DNA of 33,224 nucleotides from Smittium culicis (GCA_001970855.1 LSSN01000249.1:1-33224), one strand, 5' to 3'; numbered from the stretch's first letter, positions 1-12,575 are shown. Notes: generated by a model not told the origin, from the letters alone. Made by a program: numbers and translations.

Positions 1-1437
1 TCTTTCAGTGTAATTATCTTTAATACTTATGTTAGAATTCTTCAGTGAGTTACTATATGAGGGTTATACTATATCAATATTTAAATTTTAATCAGTGTTT
101 TGTATAAAATATAGCTTATTATACATTTTTATAGCACAGTAAACCTTTATAATAACTGAAAATTTTTTCGTTAAAATTTAATTAGATGTACCAATAAAAT
201 ATAGTTTGGGGAACAATGTTATTTGTGAATTTCCATGATTAATTTTATTTTGTACATATAACTATAAATATTGAGAATTTTTTAATTTTCCTTGAAGCGA
301 GGTACATGAAATTATTTAGCACTTTTTTATTACTTTTTAAAAATCAGTTATCAAATTTATTTGTTCTCAATCTAATCTTAATCCTTCTAATTCGTCGAAA
401 TAATCTCAAAATATACATATATGCTAAAAAGGCATTCTTTTATGTACCTATGGAAACTAGTGTGATTTTTTTTATCAATTGAGAGAACCTAGAAATGTAT
501 AATATTTAAATTCCAATAATTAAAATTTATGACAAATTTATGTGGAATTTTTCTGGTTTTAGATAACAAAGATTTTTTTTTTTTGTTGCATAATCTATTT
601 ATTTTTATAAAAAATAGTACAATGATCAGATATATATGAACTTTCATATTAATTAATATTATTTATCGATTTTAATAAAATTTAAAAGATATCTGATGTC
701 ATTTTTTCCCCAAAGATTTAATTTAATTCGATTTATAGTATTATATATTAATTTAATTTCAATTCATTTCCATTATATTCTAAATTAATTTCAGTCTATT
801 TTATGCTTACCCAAGGCACTTTTTTATTCAAAATATAGTCTTTTCCTTATTTTTTATACTCTAAATAAAAAAAGCATGAATATTTAATTGTTGTAAATGA
901 CTGTGTTTTCTTGTTTTAAATAAAAAGTTTTTAAGTGTCACATGAAGTTATTATTTTGGAGTGAAAAATTATAGATTATTTATTGCGAAGCATTTTTTTT
1001 TAAATAATACTCATCTTATATCCATATCACTTTCAAAGAAATAAATTCCTACATGCTTCCATTCATTTAGGATATAAACTGTGATGAAATAATATTGGTA
1101 TGTAAGAATTTAATAAAATAAAATCGCCTTTTACACTTTAAAAGTATATTTAAATATATTTTAAAATAAAATTATGAAAATTTTTTTGTAAATAATTAAA
1201 TTAAAGAATCAATAAGTGCTTATAGCACGAATTTTTTTGGCTTTTTGCAATCATATTTTGCGCATGATTTTTTATTTTTATAAATTAACATATTAAAAGT
1301 ATTTAATATACTTTTAAGAATCAATAACTTATGATTTTTTGAAGTCTAGTTATAAAATTTGGTGTTAAATTATAATTAAACATAAATTTTGAGTTTTTTA
1401 ACTATATCATCAGATATCATGCAACTTTTAAAAAATT

Positions 1438-1625
1438 TTAATTTCCCTCTTCTGGCTGTCGCTTTTTTAAATATCTGTTTTTAAAGTTTATAATTAGTTT
1501 TATTTTTTGCTCACACTCTTGAAAAAACCAAAATTTAATCGAGTCTCAGAAAAAATAATTGTAATTAAATATAGTTGACTATATTTGAAAGATCAAATTC
1601 AGCTTACCACCAGGTAAAGGATTAA
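1438..1625 (+). mobile_element. TTAA-bounded MITE, family A copy 1 (degenerate)
   Basis: This 188-bp copy begins and ends with TTAA. Its right part (about 1572-1625) aligns well with copy 2 (5680-5876): a block like ATATAGTTGACTATATTTG is followed by a CTTACC...AAAGGATTAA end, where copy 2 has GTCTACC...GAAAGGGTTAA. Its left end, TTAATTTCCCTCTTC, is a worn form of TTAACCCTTTCC. It is the most diverged of the seven copies and could be missed by a strict repeat search. Confidence 0.6.
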
Positions 1626-2385
1626 AATTTATAAAATTTAAATACGCCTACACAAATATATAGATCATAATTGATGATGTAAAAATTCTCTCTTTTATAA
1701 TAAAAAACACCTTGAAATTAAAATTTAATTTTCAATACACCTTTAAATGAATTTAAGGTAGCACAATTAAGTTAAGAGTCTTTGAATACACAAATAATTC
1801 TTAAAATTAAAAATTTTAGAAAATATAATGACCTCAAATTAAAATTTCTAATAAGAGACTATTTATGCTTAACCAAACTCAGATATTTCTGAATCAAGCT
1901 TGGGAAACATAGGTGTCTAAAATTCAAATTAACAAATCTTGAAGAGGCTGTTATGTTAGATGCTATTAATTTAGGCTTTGAAAATTTATTTCTGTTCCCA
2001 TTTTTCAAGTTTTGATAAAAGATCAAAGCGAGGATATTTAAAACAGCTAGTTTACCTCATGGATTAATGAGAAACATTATCACAACTAGAAACTTTTATT
2101 AATATATCTTTTGTAAAATTAATTTTAGGTTTAAAATAAATTTTCTAAAGTCTCCTCCACCCTTCAAAAAAAATTTCTAGTTTAAACGTATTAAAATCAA
2201 TTAATAATATAAATTCATTATTGAATAAAAAATTAAAAAATTTCAACCTCTTTTATTTATTTAAATTACTGATAAATTTATTTATTAAATATTCAATTTT
2301 CAAGTTGTGCTAATTTTAAACTGTTACAGAGACTAATTAATTATGCGGTTATGTGATATTATTATGATAGGATTGTAATATTTTT

Positions 2386-2405
2386 CTAGAAATTATAATT
2401 TCTAG
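2386..2405. repeat. 20-bp perfect palindrome
   Basis: CTAGAAATTA is followed directly by its reverse complement TAATTTCTAG. No terminal repeats, gene or poly-A tail lie next to it. It may be a chance product of AT-rich DNA or the remnant of an inverted repeat. Confidence 0.6.
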
Positions 2406-5019
2406 TTTTTTCCATAAAAAAAAAGATATAGAGAGTATATGATACTTTTGAATCTGTTTTAAAAAATTGATGTGAAATGAAAGTATAACAAGTGTAAGTG
2501 AAAATGAAAATTACTTAAAATTTTATAATATTTTATAATATTTTATAAAAAAAATATACAACTATTATAGTAGAATTAAAATAGTTTAACTAAATGAAAA
2601 AAAAATCCATAATTAAAATAAGAGATAATAAAAATTGATCTTCATTTAAAAATTATAATTCTGCTGAATTTTATACACAAGAATTATTTACATTTTATTA
2701 ACAAACACACGCTTGTAAATCATTATATTATCCTGCGTATGTATATATATATAATACTCTGGTATAATTTCTTGAATGAGGTATAAAATTATAATTTCAG
2801 TAAGATGTTATTGATCTGATTCATTCGCAACCCCCCCCCCCCTTTATTTTTGAAATACAACGCTTTATTTTTTTTGGAGCATTAATCGAGACTCTTAACG
2901 GCGAAAGAAAATTTTTTTATTTAAAATTATATTTTATAGTATTAATTAGACAGATTTATTAGCCATGTTATCAAAAAATTTTGATAATATATTCTAATTT
3001 CTAGATTAGAATATTCTTGATTAAGAGAAAAGATAAAACCGAAAGACTTGTAGACACGAAAAATAAACATTTAATTATTTTATAATATTAGATAAAATAA
3101 TTTGATTGGATAGTTTTTATCAAGAAAATAATGAAAATTAACCAGATCAAATCTTTGTATTAATTGAATTTTAATTCCAAATAAAATTTGAAGACAAGGA
3201 TAATTTTATTAAAAAATTCTCCGCTCTTCTATTAAATCTCTCATATTTATTAGATATTTAAAATTTTTAAGTATTAAGTATTCACAAATATTATTTAGTA
3301 ATTTTTTTGTAGAATACATACACAATAAATGGTCCGACTGAGTTGCTTCATAATTTTTTATTTCTAACTTTATAATATTTTCATTTGTTCATATTTTTTA
3401 TTTCAATAAACTCTCAAAAAAAAAAAATTATCTACAAAATTGAAAATAACATTCGATTTTAACTTGTGCTTATGTGATCAAGCAAGAATATTAAAATATA
3501 AAATGAAAATGAAACAAAATAAAAATTTAGGTAAAAAAATATATTATAAATCTTATAAAAATATTCCAATTAGATCTGTCTATATATAGTGTTAGTAAAT
3601 ATCAAGTTAAATTGCCATTTTGATATATCTAAAATGTTGTAAAAAAATGCAACTACAAATATTTTGAAAAGTTAAAAGAAATTATAAGATAATCATATTA
3701 AAAAGGATACTTATTAAATTCTTATAAAAATTTTTATTACTAAGGTTTTACTTTGTATATTTTTTTATTAATAGCTTTTTATTATGCTCAATTATCATTT
3801 TTCTCAAATTAATTATTAGATTTTTTTTTTTTTCACGCATCACATATAATATAATATCCTATAGCATTGGTATTTTTATAATTATAAATATAAAAGAACT
3901 ATTAAACTCAAAATTTAGTAATATACTTTAATGTATAAAAAGTTATATTTTTCCGCATTAATTTAGCGAGTCTACCGAAAAATTTTTATAAAAAAAACTA
4001 TAAAAAATCAAATATATTATTCGTATACTATATTCTTTAATCAATTTTATCAATAAAACAAAAACCATAAAAAAATCTAATCATCTAGGCGAGTAAAGGG
4101 AAAATTCGACAGGGTTATTTTTGTACGCAGATAATTGATTAGAATAAGAAATAATAAAAAGTCATATAATTTGAATTTTATTTAATATTTAATCTAAGCG
4201 ATAAAAAAACTCAGTTGCTGTTTTAAATAACAAAAACTGTATTTACTTTATTAATCTATTTTTATTTTTACCAAAAATAAAATAATTTATATCTCATGAT
4301 GCGCTGATATAATATTTTAATTATATGTTAAAACTATAAAAAAAACATATATATCAAATTCCTGAAAATATCATCAACACTAGAAATAGAAATAGAAATA
4401 GAAAATAATCATTTCCAAAATTTTTACCTTAGAAATTCCAAATTATACCATAAAGTATATAGTATAACTTTATATATATATAATTTCAATTAAAAGTATT
4501 CAGTTTCTTCCTGATTAATTTTGCTTATATAAACTTTCCATATGCTTTTAATTTTTTTAGAAAAGATAAATAAACGAAGAGAATAAATCTTTTCTATTAA
4601 GTTTAAATTATAATACATATGAATTAAAAGAAAATTTATAAATTTGAAAATGAATTTAATTTTAAAATAAATAAAAAATACTCTATCAGGTTAAATAAAT
4701 ACAAAGATAGAATTTCTATATATCATTACTAGAAAATTTTTAATATTATTAATATAAATATTATTCAGTATATTAATGCCTCACTAGAATATATAAAACA
4801 TAAACTGAATTATTATTATAATTTTTTTAATTATTAATAAATACATAATGAAATTCAATAAGAGTAACGCAATTTTTCGATGAAAAAAAAGCTAGAAAAA
4901 AAATTTTTTTAATGCGAAAAGATAGTAAAGATACATAATTTATAAAGCCATTTTATTTATCATCTTTCAAAATAGCGACGTGTATCTATAAAAGTGCTTA
5001 TTATTTCTTTCATCTTGAT

Positions 5020-5045
5020 AAATGATTTATGGTCATAAATCATTT
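5020..5045. repeat. 12-bp stem hairpin
   Basis: AAATGATTTATG, a 2-nt gap, then its exact reverse complement CATAAATCATTT. It is not followed by a T run typical of a terminator and has no gene nearby, so the function is unknown. Confidence 0.5.
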
Positions 5046-5679
5046 CAATATGACTAATATTTTTTAATTTTAGTTTAATAATTTATCCAAAGTTGAAATT
5101 TATGACTTTGGAAGCATAAAAAGATTAACTAGCGCTAAAGAATCTAGACAAAATAAGATTTTACTTTTCAATAATGTCAAATATTATAAAACACAAATAA
5201 AAGAGAGTTATAAAGTATTTAAAATTATCATTAAATAAAATATCATTTTTAACAAGTTGTACGAAATAAGCTATATCTTAATAACACAAAATTTGTTTTT
5301 AAAAGAATTATCACAAGGAGTTCATTGAAAAAATACCAAATTATAATCATAATACCTATACTTAGTAAATATTATTTTCATATAAATTTAATTCAGTACC
5401 AATCAAATATTTTATAGATAATAGGTGTTATTATTCATAAGATGATTATCAATAAATTATCAATACAAAGTATTAAATATGATTAAACGTGTAAGTTATA
5501 TCTTATATTAAGTGCTTTTGATACTCTACACATTTTGTGGAAATCTGACTGCAAAAATCATTATATTACAACCTTAATTTATTCACAGTTATTTTTTTGT
5601 GTATATCTCGAGATAAAAGGTATGTTTTATGCGGAAAGAATGGTGTATAAATCAGGTAATTTTTAGTAAGGACAATTAT

Positions 5680-5876
5680 TTAACCCTTTCCTGTCCAACA
5701 CTCTTTAAATAAATCAATTTTATGATTCGTTTATGATTTACAAGTAAATTTATCATTTTCAGCTATTCTTTAACATACCAATAATTTTTAGGGAATCAAA
5801 ATTAAAATATTTATATCGAATTCAGTTGGCTATATTTGGGAGATCAGAAATAGTCTACCGCGCGTGAAAGGGTTAA
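5680..5876 (+). mobile_element. TTAA-bounded MITE, family A copy 2
   Basis: This 197-bp element starts TTAACCCTTTCCTGTCCAAC and ends GTGAAAGGGTTAA, giving an 11-bp perfect terminal inverted repeat that includes the TTAA at each end. The interior is AT-rich and has no open reading frame. TTAA targets with termini starting CCC are known from piggyBac-type elements, so this is probably a non-autonomous piggyBac-like MITE. The class assignment is inference; the repeat and its ends are directly visible. Confidence 0.85.
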
Positions 5877-7287
5877 AAAACGTGAATGAAGTGTAAGCTA
5901 TTTTTCTTTTTTTATTTCATTTATGAAAAGGGAGGGTTTTTTTATTGGTAATTACGAATATAAACTAATTGATCTTGTTATTTCAAAAATTGATGATAGA
6001 AGCAAAAATTGAACACAAGTTTTTTGTGACTTAGGTTATAAATGGCTTATATTTGGAAAAAAAAACAAGCAAATTAAAATTGGTCGACTTGATCTGATTA
6101 TTTCTAAATTTGGGCAAAAGATATTGTATTTAGCGCCTGTTAATAAATTTGATTTTATTTAATTGATGAAGAAATATGTATATTATATTTTGATAAATAA
6201 TGGTACAAGTTATAAATTTGTGGAAAAGTCGCAGCTTTTGGAGCGTATCTAAATACAAGATTTCAAAAGACTGCTATAATATATAAAAATAGTACTGATA
6301 TATAAACGAGAAGGTAAATATACGTAAAATGAGAAAAGGGTGTGATCTAATAACTTTTTAGGGTATTTATACGTTTTATGATTATTGAAGCAATATTAAT
6401 TTCTAGAGAAAGTATGGTATAAAAAACAAGATCAAAGCTAAATAAAGTTATTTGAAATCTTTTTTCTGCGGAATATAAAAAACAAAATGTATTTTTATAG
6501 CATTGGTTGAAGTATTAAAAGCGTTTTGATATACTAACAAATTCTTTTTTTATTATTTCATAGTATATCGAACTTTTGAATAGCTTATAAATATGTATCC
6601 TAAGTTATAAAAGGCATAAATTTAATATGTAGGATCGAGATTAAGGGAGAATCTTGTTTTTAAAAATCTTAATAAATATATTTATCTGTTAAGAATATGG
6701 GATTTATATTATGCAATGAAATACTTATTTCAGTTCTATGGGTTATATATTTTCTGTTGTTTTTAAGAAATTATTTGTTGAGTTTGATTCGTTTTAATAG
6801 AATAAATCGGCTAAAATGAAGTAATGAGAGACATCGATTTGTGGGGATGCTTTTCAGATAAAAGCATATATTATAGATATTAAAAGAAAAAAGAGATTTG
6901 CAGGACTTGGGATCATACTTTTTTATTTGCATAACTAAATTTTATGATATAATGGGTGTGTTTTAATTATTTTTAAACTGAATTATATTCTCAAAGTTGA
7001 AGAAGAAATATTAATACATTAGAGATCTTTATGGAAAGATAGTCTCAAGTTAATAAAAATGACAGAAAAAATTTGAGCATGAGGTATGAAAAATAATCTA
7101 AATTAGAGAACGAGTTAAATGGTATCAATGACCTATTTGATATTTATGGCAAATAGTAAAGATATTTATTGCGAGTTAAAGGTTCACTAATGTAAAAATT
7201 AGACTTTGTAGTTTGAGATATTTATATAAATAGGTTAATATTTTATTGGGACACCAAAGTGTAATGTTTGATATGCCATTTTATACT
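5877..7287. other. intergenic, G-rich on plus strand
   Basis: Apart from the decayed frame at 5923-6252 no gene is supported. The plus strand carries visibly more G than C through about 5.6-8.9 kb, the reverse of the C-rich sense strand around the F-BAR/RhoGAP gene. This could reflect old leftward transcription or decayed sequence of foreign origin. A 40-codon hydrophobic ORF starting at 6697 is too short to support. Confidence 0.4.
5923..6252 (+). pseudogene. decayed reading frame, unrecognised
   Basis: Starting from an ATG at 5923, one frame stays open except for a TGA at 6010 and a TAA at 6160, ending at a TAA near 6250. That is about 110 codons with two internal stops, fewer than the roughly 9-10 expected by chance at this base composition. 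The conceptual peptide has ordinary protein composition, with short runs such as GNYEYKLIDLVISKIDD and CDLGYKWLIFGKK, but I recognise no family. It may be an old gene or transposon fragment, or a chance frame. The same frame is less convincing from 6403 to 6965. Confidence 0.25.
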
Positions 7288-7483
7288 TTAATCCTTTTCC
7301 TACAACACTCTTTAAAAAAATCAATTTGTTTACTTGCTTATAATTTTTAAGCGATTATAATATTTGGTTATAAAATAAAGAATATTAATAGTTTTATGAT
7401 TGCCGGAATTAAATTATCATTATTGAATCTAGTTTGCTAGATTTGGTAGACCAAAAATTGTGTACTATCTATGTAAGGGTTAA
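7288..7483 (+). mobile_element. TTAA-bounded MITE, family A copy 3
   Basis: This 196-bp copy runs from TTAATCCTTTTCCTACAAC to ATGTAAGGGTTAA. It keeps the internal block ending in TTTGGTAGACC. Its right end lies about 18 bp from the start of a family B copy (7502), one of two places where an A and a B element sit side by side. Confidence 0.8.
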
Positions 7484-7501
7484 ATACATAATAAATTTTT
7501 G

Positions 7502-7704
7502 CTAGTACTTCTCTAAGAGGCAGTTGACTTTTTTTGAGCTACGACAGCTGTCCAACCAAATGACAAGCTGATAGATCAATTTAGGACGATGATAATTTAT
7601 TAGCTGCCATCTTGAATACATCCAATAATTAATGATCGATCATAGGATTATCCAATTATGATTTACAAATGAGTTAAAGAGTGTTGGCCGCAGAAAGGGG
7701 TACA
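7502..7704 (+). mobile_element. TTAA-type MITE, family B copy 1
   Basis: This ~203-bp copy aligns with 28547-28750 over its whole length. Shared blocks include a T run followed by GA[GA]CTAC, then CAAATGA[CT]AA[GA]CT, then TCCAATTATGATTT. Its right end, AAAGAGTGTTGGCCGCAGAAAGG, is the reverse complement of the family A left end, so A and B share a terminus but differ inside. Both terminal TTAA sites are worn: the left reads CTAG and the right GTACA. Confidence 0.65.
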
Positions 7705-8273
7705 TCTATGTAAAGGTGAAATTCTGGTTGGCTCGGCTCATAAAAACTAAATATTTAATTATTTCGAAACCACAAGTTTATTATTATTTTTAGGTATTGG
7801 AATTGATCGGATGCATAAATATGGGCAATACTAGTTTAGGATAATTAGTAACTCTGTGAGATTATTTTGGATATTTCAAGTTTTTTATAGCGTTGTTTTA
7901 AAATAAGAAGGCTCATTAGCATAAAAATAGCTTTCAATTTAGGAAAAAACAGAATTTTTAGCGATGTTTTATATAAATTGCGACCTGTTTTTCTTTTTTG
8001 GTAATGTTTGGTGTATTAATGCTGGTCATTACAAGGAATATTTAAGCATTTATGTTAGCCATTACATAATGGCTTAGGCTATCATATTGGGAAAAAAAAT
8101 AATAGTATCATTTATCTTTAAAAAATCATTTGGCAGCTTACAGCCAATGAATTATAAGTTTCGGCCAGGTAGAACCTTATGTAGTGATATCTCTTAGATG
8201 CAAATATCATATTATTCAATGTGTAATAGTTTTAGGTTTTCGAGACTGGTGGTGGTGTGTGTGGTGTTAGTTA

Positions 8274-8469
8274 TTAACCCTTTCCCACGCGGTAGATTAT
8301 TTTTGGATGGCCAAATATAGCCAACTGCTTTCAATGAAAATCGATTAATTCCGAGGCCTTAATATATATTGGTATAATTCAAAATAAAAGCAAATTATAT
8401 AGAATCTTATAAATGACTATCGAATCAATAAATTGAATTTTTAAAGAGCGTTGTATGGGAAAGGGCTAA
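8274..8469 (-). mobile_element. TTAA-bounded MITE, family A copy 4 (reverse)
   Basis: This 196-bp copy is in the opposite orientation to copies 1-3. It opens with TTAACCCTTTCCCACGCGG, which is the end that carries GTCTACC in forward copies. It closes with GAGCGTTGTATGGGAAAGGG and CTAA. It contains AATTCCGAGGCCTTAA, nearly identical in copy 5. A short G/T-rich run (about 8247-8268) lies just outside its left end. Confidence 0.8.
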
Positions 8470-8820
8470 TGAGATGAACCAGTTTGGGTTTTTTTTACTC
8501 AAAACCTGGCTCTATAGTCATGGCGTTGATTTCTGGATGAACTTGAGGTTTAAGATTATAATTTTGGAAAGTGTAAAATATATGAATCATTATTTTATTG
8601 GTCTATATTTTCTACGCGCGTCCATTCGCTAGCAAAATAAATGAAATTTTAAACATGATTTTTCTTGGACTTTTTTAAATATTAATATAGCCTATAGAGC
8701 TTCTTTTGGCTGAACTTTTATTGTTGAAACCGCAACAACTCTATGAATGATAGCTATACATTTGGTTTATTTCGAGTTGGATAGAGTTGGTTTATAAGAG
8801 GTAAAAAATACGAAATTGTA
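8470..8820. other. intergenic, nothing recognised
   Basis: AT-rich DNA with no open frame, repeat or promoter motif that I can support. Confidence 0.4.
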
Positions 8821-9471
8821 TCAATTGTTGTGCGATTTGTGTCGCTATTGTGTAGGGCGAGCGTGGTTGGCTATGCGCTTATATAGACCTCGCATAAGGC
8901 TGGCTATTGGTCAGATATGTCGGTGATTTGCGTTTCGAACAAGCACTATTTGTTTGTTGGGTTCTTTTGCCATAATTGAATCAGAAACATGGCTCTCCCA
9001 TTGGCAGCTTCATGTACAGTCTATGTCCTTTTGATTATTATGCGAGTTTTCAGGCTTTCGTTTTGCTACACCAAAAGCAGAGGTTTGTGCAGTGACTTTT
9101 GTTTCTGGCTAAATGCCGGCATATTTTCACACCTCTTTACGCTGTGTTTATCTTCAAGCCCTTGCCTCTCTTATATTTCCTTATTTATTTTTCTTATCTT
9201 TCCTTACTAACTATTTTGTTTAATTCGAAAAAAATTCTCTTGTTCTTGTTCTTGTGACTCCTAATTCCTATCACTACTCTATTTCTCTATTCCTTACTCC
9301 TCTAACCTCTACCCCCTACCCCGACCCTCAATTCTTTTTTAATATACTTTTCAACCCAACTCCCACCTCACCAAACTATCTCTCCTTATTTATATTCCCC
9401 TCTTTCCACACCCTTATCTCGTTTATTCTAACTCTCTATTTACCTCCCATATAAAATCTTTTGCATTCAGG
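8821..9471. promoter_or_regulatory. promoter and leader of the F-BAR/RhoGAP gene, possibly bidirectional
   Basis: This is less AT-rich than its surroundings. On the minus strand a CCAAT box (8910-8906) is followed about 20 bp downstream by TATATAA (8885-8879), a plausible leftward core promoter, although no leftward gene was found. From about 9130 to 9470 the plus strand is strongly pyrimidine-rich, as in many fungal promoters and 5' leaders. The bases just before the start codon, TTTTGCATTCAG, look like a 3' splice site, so a 5'UTR intron ending at 9470 is possible. Two small ORFs here (8989-9210 and 9254-9454) look like composition effects or uORFs. Confidence 0.4.
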
Positions 9472-12400
9472 ATGAGTGACCCAAAGAATTCTGACGAAAA
9501 GTCTTTATTCTCTGAAACTGATCCTAAAATAGAAATTTCAAACTCCACAAACGATGTTTCTACACCTGATAATAAGCACTCAATCACTGAAGCTGAAATT
9601 CTAAAGCTCTCCAAAATTAATGTATACGCTTTAACTTACCTCCCTCCCTCGAATATCCTTTCATAAAACTTTAACTTCTTTATTGTTTCATTTTTATGTT
9701 AGGGCGCTGTCGATATCTTACTTGAAAGATCCAGACAGAGCTTAGCATCCTGCAAGGTAAATAGGCCCAGCCAACAACCATCCCATATTTTATATCTTCT
9801 CTTCTTTTTTCTAATTCCCTTTTTTCAATATTACAGGAAACTGCACTATTCTTGAAAAAAAGAGCTCTAACCGAAGAAGAATACAGCCGTAGCTTACACC
9901 GAATGTCAATTTCAGCAAACAAAACTTTAGAAAAAACTTCCGGAAGAGTCGAGTATTTACCCTCCCCCCTCTTAATTTTTTATACTTTATTTGTTAATGC
10001 AACATTAAATCCCTAAAAGCCTCTTCAAAACCAAATTAAAGTTTTTATTTTTTCATACTTCTTTTAGCTCTTTCCTGCTGTCATGGCAAACTGCAATGGA
10101 AATACACGATCAGCTCGCCTCTAACAGAACTAAATTCTCCTTAATTCTTGTTGAAATGTCTGACGATCTAATTAATTACTGTAAAGAAAAAGAGAGAATC
10201 AGGAAACAAGTATTCATCCTTTTTTTACTTTATTTATCATACCCTTTTTTTATATTTTAAACTTTTTTTCAACAATTGTTTTAAATACACTCCCCCCCTC
10301 CTTAGCTTAAAGACACTGATACTCAATATAAAAGAGCAATTGAAGAGTCCGAGCTAGCTCTAGAAAAGGTATTGTTTTATCTACTTTCATATCTGATACA
10401 GTCACTTGTATATTAAATTTATTAATTTATTAATAACTACTACTCCCCCAAATTCAATAGGTCCGTGCCAGATATGAGCTTCAAAGTGCTGAATGGGAAA
10501 AAACCCTTTTAAAAAAAATGGATAGAATGGATTCTGCCAATTCAAAGTATCAAAATAAACCCAAGAACATGGGCTCTACAATGACTGGAATCTTTAGACA
10601 AAATAAAGCCCCTACTGCTGAAGCCTTAGATAGATTGGAACAAGAAGCCCGTGTTAAAGCTAAAATTGCAAACGAACAATATAAAGCTCAGCTCCAAGAG
10701 ACAAATAAAGTTTTAATAGAATATTACGATACACAATTACCTAAAATTCTACTAGTATTTACCTTTCACCAATCATTTTTATTTGTATTTTTTGTCATTT
10801 CAGAGTTTATCACCGCTACTTCTTTACAAAACTTTAACTTATATTTTCACCCTTTTTTTTTAGACTGTAAGACTTTTTGTAGAAGAAATAGACAACGCTC
10901 TTAAGTGGCACTTGGGAAAATACTCTTATGCCTATGAATGTACTATCCTATCTGATGCATTAACTGTGAAACCAAATGATAAAGCGGGTCTGATGGATGT
11001 CATCTCTGGTATTGATAACGTTTTTGATCTCCAAAATTTTTTATCTGACTGGTGCAGTGCTAGCTCCACCGTTGAGCGAAAAATCAATACGTATCAGGAA
11101 TATAAAATGGTTGGTATTTTATATATACATTTTAATCTTTTATATGTTCTTTATTAAACTTTTTATTTTCGTTTAAATTCACTAGACTCCTGCTGCCCAT
11201 TATTTGGCAAACAGAAAACAAATATTTGGAATCCCACTTTCTGAGCAGCTTGCAAGAGACAACAAAAAAATCCCTACAATCTTGGTCAAGTGTGCTGAAA
11301 TAGTTGAGCTTAATGGTAACTTTTTTTAATTGGCTATTTTCCATAAAAAAATATCATTAACCCAATAATAATACATTTTTCAGGCCTTCAAAACGAGGGA
11401 ATCTATCGCCTATCAGGCCAAAGCTCTGCTGTAAACAAGATTAGGTCAGAGTTTGACTTTGACTCTGAGTCTGTTAACCTAAAAGTCACTGGGTATTTGG
11501 GTGATATCAATAATATTACTGGGGTTTTAAAAATGTACTTCCGTGAACTCCCTGGAAGCCTACTGCCTGAGGCTCAATCCACTACACTATCTCAAATTCT
11601 AAATGGTTCAGCCCTTTGATTTTTATTTTTTATTTTCTACCGTTTTCAATATTGCTCTTTTAATCTGCCAACTAATCTTACTTTTTTTTTATTAAACTAG
11701 ATTCTATGAAGACCCCTGAAGAGCAGCAGGCTAGCTTTAAAAAAGTTCTAAGTTCTTTACCGCCTGGTCACTATGATACTCTATCTTACTTAATGAGACA
11801 TCTTAATAGAGTACAAGCCTTCCAAGAATATAATATGATGAGCGGACCAAATTTAGCCATCGTGTTTGGGCCTACTCTAGTTTCCTCTGTATACTCTGAT
11901 AACTCGATAGATTCGTTTAAGGCTCAAACAAAAATCGTTGAATACTTGCTGAAAAATGCCTCTTATATTTTCCCAAAATCATTAGTAGATAGACATTTAT
12001 CAAGTGCTCGATCAGAATTCGTTGAAGGATTAAACTCTGATATGAGCTTTGACACCTATGAAAGATCATCGAATAATCTTCCTAAAGAAAACTCATTTTC
12101 AAACGACGAGTATGATACTGTTAACCCAATATCTGTTCCTCCTAAAAACGTCAAATACTTGTCTAATTTAGATATAGATTATGATTCTCCACACTCAAAT
12201 AAGTCTTCAAAATCTAATAAATCATATAAAATACAATCTAGCATCTATGAAAATGAAAATGATATGTCTAAAGACTTCAAATCTCTTTCATTAAACCCTG
12301 ATACCGATTCGACCCTTCCTAATAGCCTACCAAACACTAGCGAATATTTGACTGAATTTTCTCCAACTCTAAATAAAAACAATAAGCAATATCAAAATTC

Positions 12401-12575
12401 TAACCTCTTGTCCCCTGCATTCATTTCAAACGAAAAACACAACTCAATAAATGATATTAGTAGTAATACCATGAATGAAGAAATCAATCTTTCTGTAAAT
12501 AAAACCTCTAAAAACAGAAGCCTAACAAACCTAAGCGCAACCAAATTCCCTTTCAACCAAGATAATTACTCTTAA
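9472..12575 (+). CDS. F-BAR and RhoGAP domain protein (Rgd1-like Rho GTPase-activating protein)
   Basis: Ten exons: 9472-9621, 9703-9756, 9837-9952, 10068-10209, 10306-10368, 10461-10754, 10864-11109, 11186-11315, 11384-11605, 11701-12575. All introns are GT-AG and the 2292 nt stay in frame, giving 763 aa. Residues ~50-300 form a charged helical F-BAR region (ALFLKKRALTEEEYSRSL, then coiled coil) expected to bind curved membrane. Residues ~376-560 are a RhoGAP domain with the arginine finger in GIYRLSG (R407), KMYFRELP (K448, R452) and GPNLAIVFGPTL (N523). It should stimulate GTP hydrolysis by a Rho-family GTPase. The order matches yeast Rgd1, but there is an extra ~200-residue Ser/Asn-rich tail that is probably disordered. 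The exon 7 donor (GTTGGT, 11110) is weak but is the only one that keeps frame. Start choice: first ATG in an acidic leader after a pyrimidine-rich tract. Confidence 0.9.

Larger units (their letters stand above)
1..5679. other. AT-rich noncoding left flank
   Basis: No gene was found here on either strand. The DNA is about three-quarters A+T with many A and T runs. Recognisable content is one degenerate TTAA element (1438-1625), a 20-bp perfect palindrome (2386-2405), a C12 run (2831-2842), a short (AGAAAT)n run near 4381-4405 and a 12-bp hairpin (5020-5045). A minus-strand frame open for roughly 60 codons near 1865-2060 has no start codon and no motif I recognise. Confidence 0.6.

Noticed and set aside
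1865..2060. Minus-strand open stretch of about 60 codons
   Set aside because: No start codon and no recognisable motif. The opposite strand is also partly open, so it is probably local composition.
3960..4120. Further family A copy suggested by GTCTACCG and AGTAAAGGG
   Set aside because: The surrounding sequence does not align with the family, and no TTAA-CCC end is found at the right distance.
8989..9454. Two small plus-strand ORFs upstream of the F-BAR/RhoGAP gene
   Set aside because: They are Phe/Leu/Ser/Pro-rich because the DNA is pyrimidine-rich, and no domain was recognised. They may be uORFs but not supported genes.
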